Assembly: GCA_950097015.1 (NCBI GenBank)
Contig: CATNEN010000041.1
Coordinates: 248,001-312,000, forward strand
Reading direction: 5' to 3'
Length of the DNA stretch: 64,000 bases
Origin: Macrostomum hystrix
Taxonomy: Eukaryota; Platyhelminthes; Macrostomidae
The position numbers were made by a program, and so were the translations under genes. The first letter of the stretch is position 1, and each line of letters begins with the position of its first letter. Under the pieces are notes generated by a model that had not been told where the DNA came from, made no database searches, and saw only the letters and a program-made list of their open reading frames with translations. Below are positions 1-11,905 of this stretch, piece after piece.

Positions 1-1818
1 CAGCCGCTCCATCTCTGTCTCTCCCAGCCGCTCCATCTCTGTCTCCCACCGCTTCCACTCCATTTGTCACTTCTTTTATATTTTTCCTATAGAATTCGAA
101 GGATAGAGCTAACAATGCTCTAAAAGGCATGGCGCTGCGCCCTTCATCCGTTTTAAATAGAACCCGTGCTAGATAAGTGAGCTGAATCCCTTCGCTACAG
201 TCCTCACCGGGCTTGCCAACGGCAAAGCGAGGATGCTGTGAGAAGCGTTTGCGCGGGCTTCGCTCTTATTGTGCAATTTTTTTTCTAACAAAAATGGGTC
301 GCGCGCAGCTCTCGCTGAAGTGGCCGGAGTCAGCGCTGGCGCATGACAATTAGTTGCACTTTTTCACAAGGAGAGGAGGACACGGCCTGTGTCCCCATTG
401 AAGTGGCGTGCTAATCCCTGCTCCAGCCGTTAATTGCGCGCGCGCGCGCGTTTGTTTCGGGATTTCTTTCTCTTGACTCTTCCCTGCATCCCCCGAGGAA
501 ATCAGCTTGCCGCGCAGTCCGGGATGACGCTGACGCATGCGGCGCTCCTCAGTGTTGTTTCCGCGGCAATGCTGGGGGCTTTTGATGCCGCGAATCCCCG
601 GAGCGGAGGGTGAGAGATGTTTTGCAGAATTTCTGACAGCCCTGCCTTCCCAAGCCATCTGTCAAATCCCAGATGGAGCTGGAAGCAAATGAGGGCGGGA
701 GAAAACGGCTCGGGAGATGAGAGAGAAGAATGAGGAAGGCGGCGGAATCTGGCTTTGCGATTTCGAGATTCCGGGATCTGATCTGTGGGCGGTGCGTTTG
801 GCCACGGCAGACAGTCGATTGGAAACACAAGAAGAGAGAAAGTTCGGCCTCTGTGATGCTGCTCAATGCGTACCACTGGAGCAGCTCAGGCGTTTGAAGA
901 ATGAAGGGGATAAGCTCACGAGGCTGGCAGGGGCCTTGATTTTCCTTGCTGTCTTCAGAGGCCTCAGAGAAGGCATTTGCTCTCCATTCTTCTATAACCT
1001 ACAGCCTCGATTAGCTCGCAATTTCTGGGGCTGTGGAGGCTTTGCTAAAAGTTTCCCCGACATTTCTGGCGCAGGCAAAGCTGCCCTGCCCTCCTTGGCA
1101 GTTATTGTTCAGCCTCTAATCCCTTTCTCTATCTCTCGGCTGGCCAGCTCACTCTGCGATTTTCCTCGTCATTTCCAGTTGCGGTCCCGACTGTGGGGAC
1201 TCGCAGCCATTAGTGCCGGCCACCGGTAATTGGATTTCCGCGGCGCCCGCCCTGTCCCCTGCCCGCGGGGCCACTGTGATTAAGTGCGAATGCCAGAAAA
1301 TTGTGCAACTCCGGGCTGGGCTGCGCGACAGTCGCACTCGCCTGTGTGTCGGCTCCAGAGGGCATAAGAAACTGACCGGCTCGCGAAGCACCCCCGCCCG
1401 CTCATCGCGTCCCATCCATTATCTTGCTGCTGTGCGATCTTGGACAGTTGCCCCCCTCAGTGTCCGGGTTGGGCAGCGCAGTGTTATAACAAAAACTGAG
1501 GCAAATATTCTTGCCGCTCTGGCTTGATCATTTTCGCTTTTGTTTTATTATTAAGTTAGCTTTAGGCCTCAAACTCAATGACACTTAAAGGGGCCAGTGC
1601 AGCTACACTGGGCAAACTGACAACTCAATGTGATTGGCCTGCTCGAGTATGCCCCTTCCATTTCGATCTGAGCTCTCTAGCCCTTTATTTGTATGGCTTT
1701 AAAAATAATTTTAGGCTGTCCACTTCAGTTGGCCTGCCTATCGAAGCTATTTACATGAGCCCTGTGCCTGAATTATCGGTGCCCCTGAGGACTTTTGAAC
1801 AGGTTTTGCCATGAGGAA
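1..1818. other. No gene recognised; possible distal intron of the SLC10-like gene
   Basis: I find no convincing coding exon here. The first ~50 bp hold two copies of a roughly 25-bp CT-rich minisatellite containing CAGCCGCTCCATCTCTGTCT. A short alternating GC run lies near 437-451. Open frames of 100-170 codons exist but have low-complexity, Ser/Pro/Arg-rich translations typical of GC-rich noncoding DNA. The SLC10-like gene on the minus strand reads toward this region, so it may be intron or 3' flank. The missing transporter exons were looked for here and not found. Confidence 0.4.
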
Positions 1819-1889
1819 CTAACTCCCCTCTCCTGAGAGCAAAACTGAGATAGGATCATAGGTGCTTGGATTAAAACTGGAGGGTGTGA

Positions 1890-2607
1890 TTAACCCGCTA
1901 AGACTTTCCACTTTAGAATGGCCCAACGCACCGGGGGCAGCAGCGCGTGCTGCACCAGCAGGCAGCAGACGAGACCCAGCGGGCTGGTGAAATGCGGCCG
2001 AGCCAGTCGCAGGTCTGTCATGCAGCCCATGCACATGGCCAGGGTGCAGGCCACCAGGCCGATGGCCCAGTCGAATGCAGCGTCGATTAGTCGTGGCTTT
2101 CGCAGTGTCACGACGGCCACTTGCCGTTCGGCCACTGTTTTGGGGTGCAGGCCGCCCAGTGCGATTTCCTCCGGAGCCGTGGGATTCTCACTGGCCTCGG
2201 TGGTGCTGGAGTTCCAAGCCACCAGGCGCAGCAGCACCGCGGTGCGGCCCACGTTATTGGCCTCAATGTAGATCGGCGTGGCGGCCGGGAAGTCCTTGGC
2301 GGTGCAGAGGTCGCCACCGAAGTCGCCGCCACAATTTCTCTTTGGCGTGGCGTGCTGCTGCCGTTCGCGCCGTCCGCTGGCTGTGACAGCGACGATCTGC
2401 GCGTTGCTGACCATGGCTCGGGTGCCGAGCCGGTAGCCGCGGCGCATCAGCTCGGGGCAGCAGGAGCAGTTTCCACTGCAGCCGCTGGTAGCGGCCTACG
2501 GTCAGGCCCATCACAGTTGCCGGGACTGCCGTTAGTTCGCAGGCATCTTCAATTGCTGCCGTGGGTTGCCAGAGCCAAATAAGCAATAGAAGCAGCGTCA
2601 GTTGCAT
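1890..2607 (-). CDS. SLC10-type (bile acid/sodium symporter-like) membrane protein, N-terminal part, frame disturbed
   Basis: Seen: an ATG at 2607 opens a signal peptide (MQLTLLLLLIWLW...TAA). After about 50 codons the likely frame changes, somewhere in 2450-2520. The second frame then runs from a Cys-rich stretch (GCSGNCSCCPELMRRGYRL) through an extracellular-type region to two hydrophobic segments near 1905-2010. The second holds a GCM-D-L/F-SPLGL-C-L-QH-LLP pattern. That pattern resembles TM1-TM2 of SLC10A3/A5/A7-type proteins, which carry a conserved Gly-Cys and a basic loop before the next helix; several members have a cleaved signal peptide and a Cys-rich ectodomain. A possible donor follows the VRWAIL codons near 1904. 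Later helices must lie on exons to the left, outside the window or unseen. No intron with correct phase joins the two frames, so a one-base indel (assembly or real) is likely. The family call is by eye. Confidence 0.45.
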
Positions 2608-4619
2608 TTTCGCTTTGCTCTCTGCGTACTCGTATGTCTGAGGAATGAGGAACGTCTGAGTATGTCTGAGGACGTGTCATATAGCATTTTAAGTCAGAAT
2701 CTTTGATTTTAGTGTCAGTGAGCTGCCATCATTCGGCCAGACTTACTTTGCACTCTGCTGGCTAAGCGCCTTCTGACCCGCCGTCGTATCCTGAAGTTGT
2801 GCCAAGGAAATCGCCAAACAACAGCACGCGCACGCTAGCGCAGACAAGAGCAGAGTTTTGCGTCCAAAGGGACAGGCTGTCTGTCCGGTATGTCCGTCAT
2901 CCGGATTGCCGCGCTTTTCATTCCCTGTCCATTTTCATCTAGCCTCAACGCAGCCTCTTCTGCTCCCCGACGTTTATTGGAGGCGGCTGGATTCCCCGTT
3001 CCCTCGGTCGCCATCCACCTCTCCCCTCTGTACGCTGAGTTCCGAATGGCCCACATGGCCTGCTTACTGAGGCCTGCGTCACAGCTTCGGCTTTAATATT
3101 CAGCCAGTCAGTGGCAGCTGAGCCGACTTCAGCTACATGGCGTGCCCCTTAACAGTATCGATGTCTGGCCATTCTTTTTTCCTTTGTGAGGCGTTCATTC
3201 TGATTCTGAAAGCAGCACGTTTCATTCCAGGAAAATGTCACTGAGGCTGCCTGCTGCAAGAGCCTGCGAGGCTGTCCAGTTCAATCGCTGCACCGAAGCT
3301 CAGATCAGAGGGGGGCATTACGCATTCTCCCTTGATGCGGGACTGCAGCAATGCTAAATTAAAGATAGAAAGGAGGCACATGTCCCCCGGACACAGTCCG
3401 GCATGCTTCCCCTAAGGGCCTTTCAGTTCCAGACCTTTCTCTCCGTCTTTCACTCTTTTGAGCGGCCGGAAATTCTCAGTCGCTTTTCTTTACCTTCCCG
3501 TTGCCTTGGCGTCTGTCCGTTCTCGGCGTTCAATTTTCCGCGCTTCAAAGTCGGGCTGAAATGAATGGAAAATGAGTGCGCAGCTGCTGAAGAGTGTAGC
3601 CAGTCAGACGAGGGAGCAGTGCAGCCGTGACATTGCTCCAATGAGCTCAAGTCCCCGACTGCCCGCCTGCATGATTTGGGTCCCGTCATGCTCTGTCAGT
3701 CAAGCCTTCTCATGCACTTCACCATGCGACTCAGCTCGCCAGTCCGCCTACCTTATGAAGCCTCTAATTTATTCAGCGCCTTAATTGCGGGCATAAAACT
3801 GGTCCTCGTCTTCAGTGGGGCGGACGATTTTGCAACAATCGATTTCGATCTGTGCTCGGCGCGTCCCCCAAGCTGTGCAGATACACACGCTTTTCTCTAC
3901 CACTCTGAATATTCTATGAACGCAACCAGATTCCTGCGCCGGCGGGCAATAGCTGACCGCAACTGTGCTGTCACAGAAGCAAACTATAGTCGCAATCTTT
4001 CAACGGTGAATCGTGAAACTTAGTGCCATTGAAGCTAGTTTATCACTCTATCAGACAGAATCGGCTTGTACGAGGCTTTGACATATATTCCGCGATGGTG
4101 TTTTATTCTCACTTTTGCGATAGACAGCTTTCGAGCTGATAAGTGTTGTGTGTCAGTCACAGCCACAAGCAGGGTTTCAAAGTGTTGATTTGCATGCAAC
4201 ACGCACAGACTGACCGTTAATCACATTCTGGCAAGCCTGCGAGCCGCTCTCTTCCCAGCCTCTGCCGTCTCTCTATCCACAATCGCAATCACTAGGCGCC
4301 GCGAGCTGCGAGAGAAGCGGGGCAGCCAAGATACAAGGGCTGGCGCTGGGGGATGCCCGGCTGGGCTATAAACTGTCGGATTAGGAATGCCGGTCGTGGG
4401 GAGTAAAATAGTCGGCTGCGGGCCCTGGGGCCCGGATCAGAGCGGGATCTTGGAGGGTTGGAGGGGATCGCCTCAGCCGCCAACAGGCACTCTCGTCTCT
4501 TCATCTCAATTCGGCTATCTTCCGGCCGTCCCCTCCGAGTGGGCCGCAGTGACGCGTACAGAAATTCGAATAAAGCTAGAGACCAAGGCGGTCAGAGACG
4601 CACAGAAAGCCAACCGACT
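2608..4619. other. Intergenic; no gene recognised, includes 5' flank of TRAPPC13
   Basis: No exon with protein-like composition is visible on either strand. A TATAAA at about 4367 lies roughly 250 bp before the TRAPPC13 start and could mark its core promoter if the gene has a long 5' UTR. The region carries many splice-like sites but nothing that links into a recognisable protein. Confidence 0.4.
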
Positions 4620-7600
4620 ATGGAACGCCTCTACCTTGTAGTGATGCGCCTGACCCGGCCCTCCTTTGTCACGGAGACGCCTCTGGTGACGTACGACCCG
4701 CGCGACCTGTTTGCCCAGCCCGCTCCCGAACTGTCGCCGCAGAAATGCGCCGCCAACCAGCGCGACATTACCGAGGGTGCCGGGCATCAGAAGATAAACC
4801 TGACTGACATGCTGAGCCTGCCGCAGAACTTTGGCAACATCTACCTGGGCGAGACCTTCTCGGCTTACGTGTCGGTCCACAACGACTGCAACTTTCTCTG
4901 CCGCGACATCATCGTCAAGGCGGACCTGCAGACCAACTCCAGCAAGGTGGCCATGACTGCCGGTAGCGCCGAGCCTGTGTCCGAGCTGCCTCCGGACCGC
5001 TCCATTGACGAGGTGCTCACTCACGAGGTCAAGGAGCTTGGCCCGCACATCCTGGTCTGTACCGTCTCCTACACTTCGCACTCGTCTGAGAAGCTGTACT
5101 TTAAAAAGTACTTTAAGTTCCAGGTTAGTTTTGGCAGGCCTCGCGCTGCACAATTGTAATTGCTTGATCGTCTGAGAGCCCTTCACGTTGGCTTTTATCT
5201 TGCACTATCAGTTCATGCACGTTAAATATTCTCAGGTTCAGCGACCGCTGGATGTGAAGACTGACTTCGCACTACGGAGACCGACGAAGTGTTCCTAGAG
5301 GCAAAGATCCAGAACATCACCTCGGGCCCGATCTTTCTCGAGCGGGTCTTCCTGGAGCCCGCGCCCAACTTCCAGCTTCTAGACACGCCCTCTGACAGAG
5401 AGGAGTGAGTGATGTTGGGTAGGGGAGTGACTGAGGAGTGAGTAGGTGGGGAGCGACTGAGGATTTACATTTGGTCGGGGAGTGATTGAGGAGTGACATT
5501 GAGACGGGGAATTACTGAGGAGTGAAATTTGGTAGAGGAGTGACTGAGGAGTGACATTGGGTCAGGGAGTGATTTGGACGGGGAGTGACTGAGGAGTGAA
5601 ATTTGGTCGGGAATGACTGAGGAGTGAAATTTGGTAGGGGAGTTACTGAGAAGTGGTTATTAGATGCTATGCATGTCTTGTGGCGGCAGTTCCGCATTCT
5701 GGACCCAGTCAGACATGCCCGGCCTTCTTTGCCCGCCCGTCCAGTGACAGCGGAGTGCGCGTCCCGGAGTGCCTGCGCGAGCAGGAGATTCGCCAGTTTC
5801 TCTACCGCCTGCGGCCGATCAGTTCCGTAGAATCACAGGAACAGGAGCAGCAGCAGCAGCAGACCGTGGGTGCCTCGGTCACTGTGGGGAAGCTGGACAT
5901 CACGTGGCGCAGCCAGATGGGCCAGCGTGCTCGGCTGCAGACCAGCCCACTGTCCACTGCTGTGAGTGCCCCACGCTACCTTGACGAATGGGATTTGAAC
6001 CTTTAAAGTGCATTTTGGAATTATATTTGCCTTGTTAGTCTAGGACGTAGGGAGTTCAGCTCTAAGTGTATTTAAATATTAGGGATTTGAGTATCCAGTG
6101 CATTGGGGTAGTGGGGATTTCAATATCCAGTGTATTGGGTAGTGGGGATTTCAATATCCAGTGTATTGGGGTAGTGGGGATTTCAATATCCAGTGTATTG
6201 GGGTAGTGGGGATTTCAATATCCAGTGTATTGGGGTAGTGGGGATTTCAATATCCAGTGTAATTGGGTAGTGGGGATTTCAATATCCACTGCATTGGGGT
6301 AGTGGGGATTTCAATATCCAGTGTATTGGGGTAGTGGGGATTTCAATATCCAGTGTATTGGGGTAGTGGGGATTTCAATATCCACTGCATTGGGGTAGTG
6401 GGGATTTCAATATCCAGTGTATTGGGGTAGTGGGGATTTCAATATCCAGTGTATTGGGATAGTGGGGATTTCAATATCCACTGCATTGGGGTAGTGGGGA
6501 TTTCAATATCCAGTGTATTGGGGTAGTGGGGATTTCAATATCCAATGCATTGGGGTAGTGGGGATTTCAATATCCAGTGCATTGGGGTAGTGGGGGATTT
6601 CAATATCTACTGCATTGGGGTAGTGGGGATTTCAATATCCAGTGTATTGGGGTAGTGGGGATTTCAATATCCACTGCATTGGGGTAGTGGGGATTTCAAT
6701 ATCCAGTGTATTGGGGTAGTGGGGATTTCAATATCCAGTGTATTGGGGTAGTGGGGATTTCAATATCCAGTGTATTGGGGATAGAGTCGGTTGAGCCTAT
6801 TGTTTGACAGATTTCTTGACATTTGAGCATGTTTAAAGCGCACAACCCGTTCCTTTCACGCAAATGCTCACAACACCAACAGGCCTACGTGAGTGATCTC
6901 ATGAGTTTATTTGTCGGTTACTTCAGTGTGGCGTGCCTTTTGCCTCAGCAATACTCGGATAGATTTTGTCTAAGTCAGATTTGAGTTTCAAAAGGACTCA
7001 CTCTGAGTCTCACTTCGCTCCCTCAACCTTGTAGGCTGACCCGGGCAGGAAGGTCAGTTTGAGGCGGCCCTTGTTCGAAACTCACAGAGAGCTCCACTGC
7101 TCACATTTCATTCGATTTTCCTTTTTACATTTTTTTCTCACAATTTTCAATACTTTTCTTTGCATTAAGAAGTGTCAAAGTTTGAAGGTAAAAATCTGTC
7201 TTTTGTCACTACTTGCAGTAGTCACAACTGAGACTGCTGTCAAATTTCCGCTTGTTTTTTATAACTGAAGGTTTTTATCGGTGGCTGGCGGGACGCGTTT
7301 GGGGAAATTTTTTTTGTTGAAGTTTTCTGAAGTTAACGGACCTCCCTGACAAAACAATTAAGACAACTGAGTCCTTTGAAAATGTCTTTTTGACTAAACC
7401 AACGTGCCCAGATACTGCCTCGGGCCTCTTTTTCCTTCATTTTGTGCACTTTTTTGTTTCTTCGCGATCACTTCCACACTGACTTCACTCCTGTCTGTCT
7501 CTGCTCTCTCTGCCTCTCCTCTCACCCTCTCTGCCTCTCCTCTCACCCTCTCTGCCTCTCTCTCTCACCCTCTCTGCCTCTCCTCTCACCCTCTCTGCCT

Positions 7601-10600
7601 CTCCTCTCACCCTCTCTGCCTCTCTCTCACCCTCTCTGACTCTCTCTCTCACCCTCTCTGCCTCTCTCTCACCCTCTCTGCCTCTCTCTCTCACCCTCTC
7701 TGCCTCTCCTCTCACCCTCTCTGTCTCTCCTCTCACCCTCTCTGCCTCTCTCTCTCACCCTCTGCCTCTCCTCTCACCCTCTCTGTCTCTCCTCTCACCC
7801 TCTCTGCCTCTCTCTCACCCTCTCTGCCTCTCTCACCCTCTCTGCCTCTCTCTCACCCTCTCTGACTCTCTCTCACCCTCTCTGCCTCTCTCACCCTCTC
7901 TGCCTCTCCTCTCACCCTCTCTGCCTCTCTCTCACCCTCTCTGCCTCTCTCTCACCCTCTCTGCCTCTCTCTCTCACCCTCTCTGCCTCTCCTCTCACCC
8001 TCTCTGTCTCTCCTCTCACCCTCTCTGCCTCTCTCTCTCACCCTCTGCCTCTCCTCTCACCCTCTCTGTCTCTCCTCTCACCCTCTCTGCCTCTCTCTCA
8101 CCCTCTCTGCCTCTCTCACCCTCTCTGCCTCTCTCTCACCCTCTCTGACTCTCTCTCACCCTCTCTGCCTCTCTCACCCTCTCTGCCTCTCCTCTCACCC
8201 TCTCTGCCTCTCTCTCACCCTCTCTGCCTCTCCTCTCACCCTCTCTGTCTCTCCTCTCACCCTCTCTGCCTCTCTCTCTCACCCTCTGCCTCTCCTCTCA
8301 CCCTCTCTGTCTCTCCTCTCACCCTCTCTGCCTCTCTCTCACCCTCTCTGCCTCTCTCACCCTCTCTGCCTCTCCTCTCACCCTCTCTGCCTCTCCTCTC
8401 ACCCTCTCTGCCTCTCTCTCACCCTCTCTGCCTCTCTCACCCTCTCTGCCTCTCCTCTCACCCTCTCTGCCTCTCTCTCACCCTCTCTGCCTCTCCTCTA
8501 ACCCTCTCTGTCTCTCCTCTCACCCTCTCTGCCTCTCCTCTCACCCTCTCTGTCTCTCCTCACTCTATCTGTCTCTGTCTCTCCTCTCACTCCCTCTGTC
8601 TGTCCTCTTAAATAATGATAATAATTGCAGGAGGGCTGCGGGCAGTGGCACATCATTTAGTGACACTAGACCCGCAGCCAGCGAGGAGGCAATTCTGCCC
8701 ATTTCGCTGACTCCTGAGCATACACGTACACAGATACTGTACGCAGGCATACGCTCACACAGGTGTGTACATCTGCCCTGACTTTCTCATCGTACATTTT
8801 GTACGAGGCTCGTACATTTTACTGTGCCTTTGAGGTTGGCCCTCAAGGGCGTAAATTGCACGACAAGCCCCCAAGCTTTCTCTCCGCGGCTGCGCCCCAA
8901 ATAAATGTGGCCTCGCCGTGGAATCAAACTTAGTGACCTTGGTGCGAGAGGCAAACGCGATAACCGCTCTGCCACCGACCCCTTGCCTCTCCTCTTACTC
9001 TGGCTCTCCTCTTACTCTGGCTCTCCTCTTACTCTGCCTCTCCTCTTACTCTGTCTGTCCTCTTACTCTGTCTGTCCTCTTACTCTGTCTGTCCTCTTAC
9101 TCTGTCTGTCCTCTTACACTGCCTCTCCTCTTACACTGCCTCTCCTCTTACTCTGCCTCTCCTCTTACTCCTGCCTCTCCTCTTACTCTGTCTGTCCTCT
9201 TACTCTGTCTGTCCTCTTACTCTGTCTGTCCTCTTACTCTGTCTGTCCTCTTACACTGTCTCTCCTCTTACACTGCCTCTCCTCTTACACTGCCTCTCCT
9301 CTTACTCTGTCTGTCCTCTTACTCTGTCTGTCCTCTTACTCTGTCTGTCCTCTTACTCTGTCTGTCCTCTTACTCTGTCTGTCCTCTTACACTGCCTCTC
9401 CTCTTACACTGCCTCTCCTCTTACTCTGCCTCTCCTCTTACTCTGCCTCTCCTCTTACTCTGTCTGTCCTCTTACTCTGTCTGTCCCTCTTACTCTGTCT
9501 GTCCTCTTACTCTGTCTGTCCTCTTACTCTGTCTGTCCTCTTACACTGTCCTCTCCTCTTACACTGCCTCTCCTCTTACACTGCCTCTCCTCTTACTCTG
9601 TCTGTCCTCTTAATCTGTCTGTCCTCTTACTCTGTCTGTCCTCTTACTCTGTCTGTCCTCTTACTCTGTCTGTCCTCTTACACTGCCTCTCCTCTTACAC
9701 TGCCTCTCCTCTTACTCTGCCTCTCCTCTTACTCTGCCTCTCCTCTTACTCTGTCTGTCCTCTTACTCTGTCTGTCCTCTTACTCTGTCTCTCCTCTTAC
9801 TCTGCCTCTCCTCTTACTCTGCCTCTCCTCTTACTCTGCCTCTCCTCTTACTCTGCCTCTCCTCTTACTCTGCCTCTCCTCTTACTCTGTCTGTCCTCTT
9901 ACTCTGTCTGTCCTCTTACTCTGTCTGTCCTCTTACTCTGTCTGTCCTCTTACTCTGTCTGTCCTCTTACACTGTCTCTCCTCTACACTGCCTCTCCTCT
10001 TACTCTGTCTGTCCTCTTACTCTGTCTGTCCTCTTACTCTGTCTGTCCCTCTTACTCTGTCTGTCCTCTGATTCACTCGCCGCTCTCGGTCTATTCTGGT
10101 CAGTGTTTCCTACCATTTTCTTTCTTAGCTTTGCTGTTCTGATATAAATCTGTCTGTCCATCTCTGTTCTTAGAGCAGAGGACATGCAGCAAAGCCCCTT
10201 GGCATCAGTGCTGCGCTGAAGAGCACAGCGCCTCAGAAATCAAGAGGAACTGCCTTTCTGTGTGAACCTCTTCTTCCGAGCCTTCCGCCATCATAGCCGC
10301 ACCGCCCTAACCCAATCCACAGTTGGCCCCCTCCGAGGACATCCGCGTCACCGTCGAGGGACGCACCCTCCGTGGTCCGCCTGGACTCGCTCTTCCGCAT
10401 TGTCTGCCGCGTCACCAACAACAGGTTCGGGCTGGTAGTCCAGGTTCTCACAGGCCACCGCCCAGCTCAGAGCTGCACTGAATAACGGCCCTATCCTGAT
10501 ACCGGAAACCCTATCCTGACACCGGCAACCCTATCCTGACACCGGCAACCCTATCCTGACACCGGCAACCCTATCCTGACACCGGCAATCCTATCCTGAC

Positions 10601-11295
10601 ACCGGCAACCCTATCCGACACCGGCAACCCTATCCTGACACCGGCAATCCTATCCTGACACCGGCAACCCTATCCGACACCGGCAACCCTATCCTGACAC
10701 TGACAAACCTATCCTGACACTGACAACCCTATCCTGACACTGACAACCCTATCCTGACACTGACAAACCTATCCTGACACTGACAAACCTATCCTGACAC
10801 TGACAAACCTATCCTGACACTGACAAACCTATCCTGACACTGACAACCCTATCCTGACACTGACAACCCTATCCTGACACTGACAACCCTATCCTGACAC
10901 TGACAACCCTATCCTGACACTGACAACCCCTATCCTGACACTGGCAACCCTATCCTGACACTGACAACCCTATCCTGACAACTATATCCTCCCAATTCCA
11001 AATCTTTTGCCTCTGCAGCAGCCGGTCCGTAAACCTCCGCCTGAGCACCAGCAATCGGCAACACGTGCAGCAGCAGCAGCAGCAGCAGCCGGAGCCGCAG
11101 GTGGCCATGCATTTCTGCGGCAAGGTTGCTCGCAGCCTCCAGGAGCTGCGGTGTGGCGAGAGCACGAGCCTCAGCCTCGAGCTGCTGCCGCTGGTGCCAG
11201 GCCTGCAGTCGGTCAGCGGCCTGGTGCTGACGGACACTCTGCTCAACCGGTCCTACGAGTTCGACGAGCTGGCCCAGGTGCTGGTGCAGCCTTGA
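4620..11295 (+). CDS. TRAPPC13: TRAPPC13 (trafficking protein particle complex subunit 13), five exons, two frameshifts
   Basis: TRAPPC13 is a subunit of the metazoan TRAPP complexes that act as Rab exchange factors in ER-Golgi traffic and autophagy. Exons by sites and phase: 4620-5123, 5236-5404, 5745-5961, 10323-10424, 11019-11295. Family landmarks in order: MRLTRPSF near the start, [57 protein letters not shown] (exon 1); PLDVKT, then [12 protein letters not shown] (exon 2); [20 protein letters not shown] (exon 3); RVTVEG...[10 protein letters not shown] (exon 4); [29 protein letters not shown] (exon 5). Exon 2 changes frame at about 5270 (between PLDVKT and TDEVF). Exon 4 changes frame at about 10370 (between VEGR and RLDSLF). 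Each needs one inserted or lost base, so the copy is either decaying or mis-assembled. Exon 5 adds a polyQ run. Intron 3 is 4.4 kb, mostly tandem repeats. ATTAAA follows the stop. Confidence 0.85.
5405..5744 (+). repeat. TRAPPC13 intron 2 minisatellite
   Basis: The intron is largely an imperfect tandem repeat of units near 25 bp built on GGGGAGTGACTGAGGAGTGA, running to about 5655. Unit length varies. Its reverse complement stays open and looks like a Pro/Thr-rich peptide, but that is a by-product of the repeat. Confidence 0.8.
6083..6782 (+). repeat. 32-bp minisatellite, about 22 copies, in TRAPPC13 intron 3
   Basis: The unit contains GGGGATTTCAATATCCAGTG followed by a TATTGGGGTAGT block. 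Copies are near identical, differing mainly at GTGTATT versus CTGCATT. The homogeneity suggests recent expansion. Confidence 0.9.
7495..8605 (+). repeat. CT-rich minisatellite (CTCTCACCCTCTCTGCCT family) in TRAPPC13 intron 3
   Basis: This is a polypyrimidine array of 15-21 bp units alternating CTCACCCTCTCTGCCTCT with shorter and longer CT spacers. Segments of about 300 bp recur (for example 7690-7930 and 7975-8190), indicating higher-order duplication. Homopurine-homopyrimidine composition could favour triplex structure. The translations of this stretch are meaningless repeats. Confidence 0.9.
8811..8983 (-). mobile_element. tRNA-derived SINE-like element, copy 1
   Basis: On the minus strand the element begins GGGGTCGGTGGCAGAGCGGT. 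This holds a perfect A-box (TGGCAGAGCGG), followed about 40 bp later by a degenerate B-box. The tRNA-like head is followed by a body shared with the element at 30588-30778: a GGCCACATT block, a GGGGCGCAG block, AATTTACGCCCTTGAGGGCC and AGGCACAGT. It sits between two pyrimidine-rich arrays in TRAPPC13 intron 3. Confidence 0.7.
8984..10070 (+). repeat. 17-bp minisatellite, about 64 copies, in TRAPPC13 intron 3
   Basis: The unit is CCTCTTACTCTGTCTGT, with a CCTCTTACTCTGCCTCT variant and an ACTG variant. Blocks of variants recur in the same order (for example 9300-9470 and 9600-9770), so segments of several units were duplicated together. Since 17 is not a multiple of 3, all frames give the same 17-residue peptide cycle. 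The 388-codon open frame across it starts inside the neighbouring SINE and is not a gene. Confidence 0.9.
10493..10981 (+). repeat. 20-bp minisatellite, about 24 copies, in TRAPPC13 intron 4
   Basis: The unit is CTATCCTGACACCGGCAACC. Copies from about 10690 onward change to the ACTGACAACC form, so there is a two-block structure. It occupies most of the intron between exons 4 and 5. Confidence 0.9.
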
Positions 11296-11526
11296 TGACT
11301 TTATTAAAGTCTATTCGCACCGATGATGACGGCCCGCAGTCTTTCAGTCACGCTGGCCGAGTCGCGCACTTCAGAGCCAGCCATAGAAATTCTTAATCAA
11401 TTTTCAAGAACCGATCCCGCTTACTGCTTTAAACCCATCTAGCATGCTTGAAATCGCTGCTCGATTTCGTTACGCCTAACGTTTATTTTTGCGTCTTGAA
11501 AACTGCAATGAGTTACTGCTAGAGAT

Positions 11527-11905
11527 GGGGTGGATGTTCTTGGATTCCCTGATGTACGTACACTCGAAATTATCTGATGGGGTGGATGTTTTGGATTCCC
11601 CGATGTACACTCGAAATTATCTGATGGGGTGGATGTTTTTGGATTCCCCGATGTACACTCGAAATTATCTGATGGGGTGGATGTTTTTGGATTCCCCGAT
11701 GTACACTATAGACAATCTGCAGATAGGTGGATGGTCCTGGATTCCCGGATGTACACTCTTGACAATCTGCAGATAGGTGGATGGTCTTGGATTCCCCGAT
11801 GTACACTCTTGACAATCTGCAGATGGGTGGATGGTCTTGGATTCCCCGATGTACACTCTTGACAATCTGCAGATGGGTGGATGGTCTGGATTCACCAAAG
11901 TACAC
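11527..11905 (+). repeat. 48-50 bp minisatellite, about 7-8 copies, downstream of TRAPPC13
   Basis: The unit pairs GATTCCCCGATGTACACT with a GGGGTGGATGTTTTTGGATT or GGGTGGATGGTCTTGGATT block. The left copies carry CGAAATTATCTGAT and the right copies CTTGACAATCTGCAGA in the middle, so the array has two subtypes arranged in blocks. The remaining DNA to 12362 shows no gene. Confidence 0.85.

Noticed and set aside
717-1229. 170-codon plus-strand frame
   Set aside because: No domain, no splice or promoter context, and mixed composition; likely chance.
7404-7865. 153-codon Leu/Ser/Pro open frame and its minus-strand Arg/Glu mirror
   Set aside because: Both are by-products of the CT-rich array in TRAPPC13 intron 3.
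8905-10071. 388-codon plus-strand open frame
   Set aside because: It starts inside the SINE and runs through the 17-bp array; the translation is a pure repeat cycle, found in another frame too.
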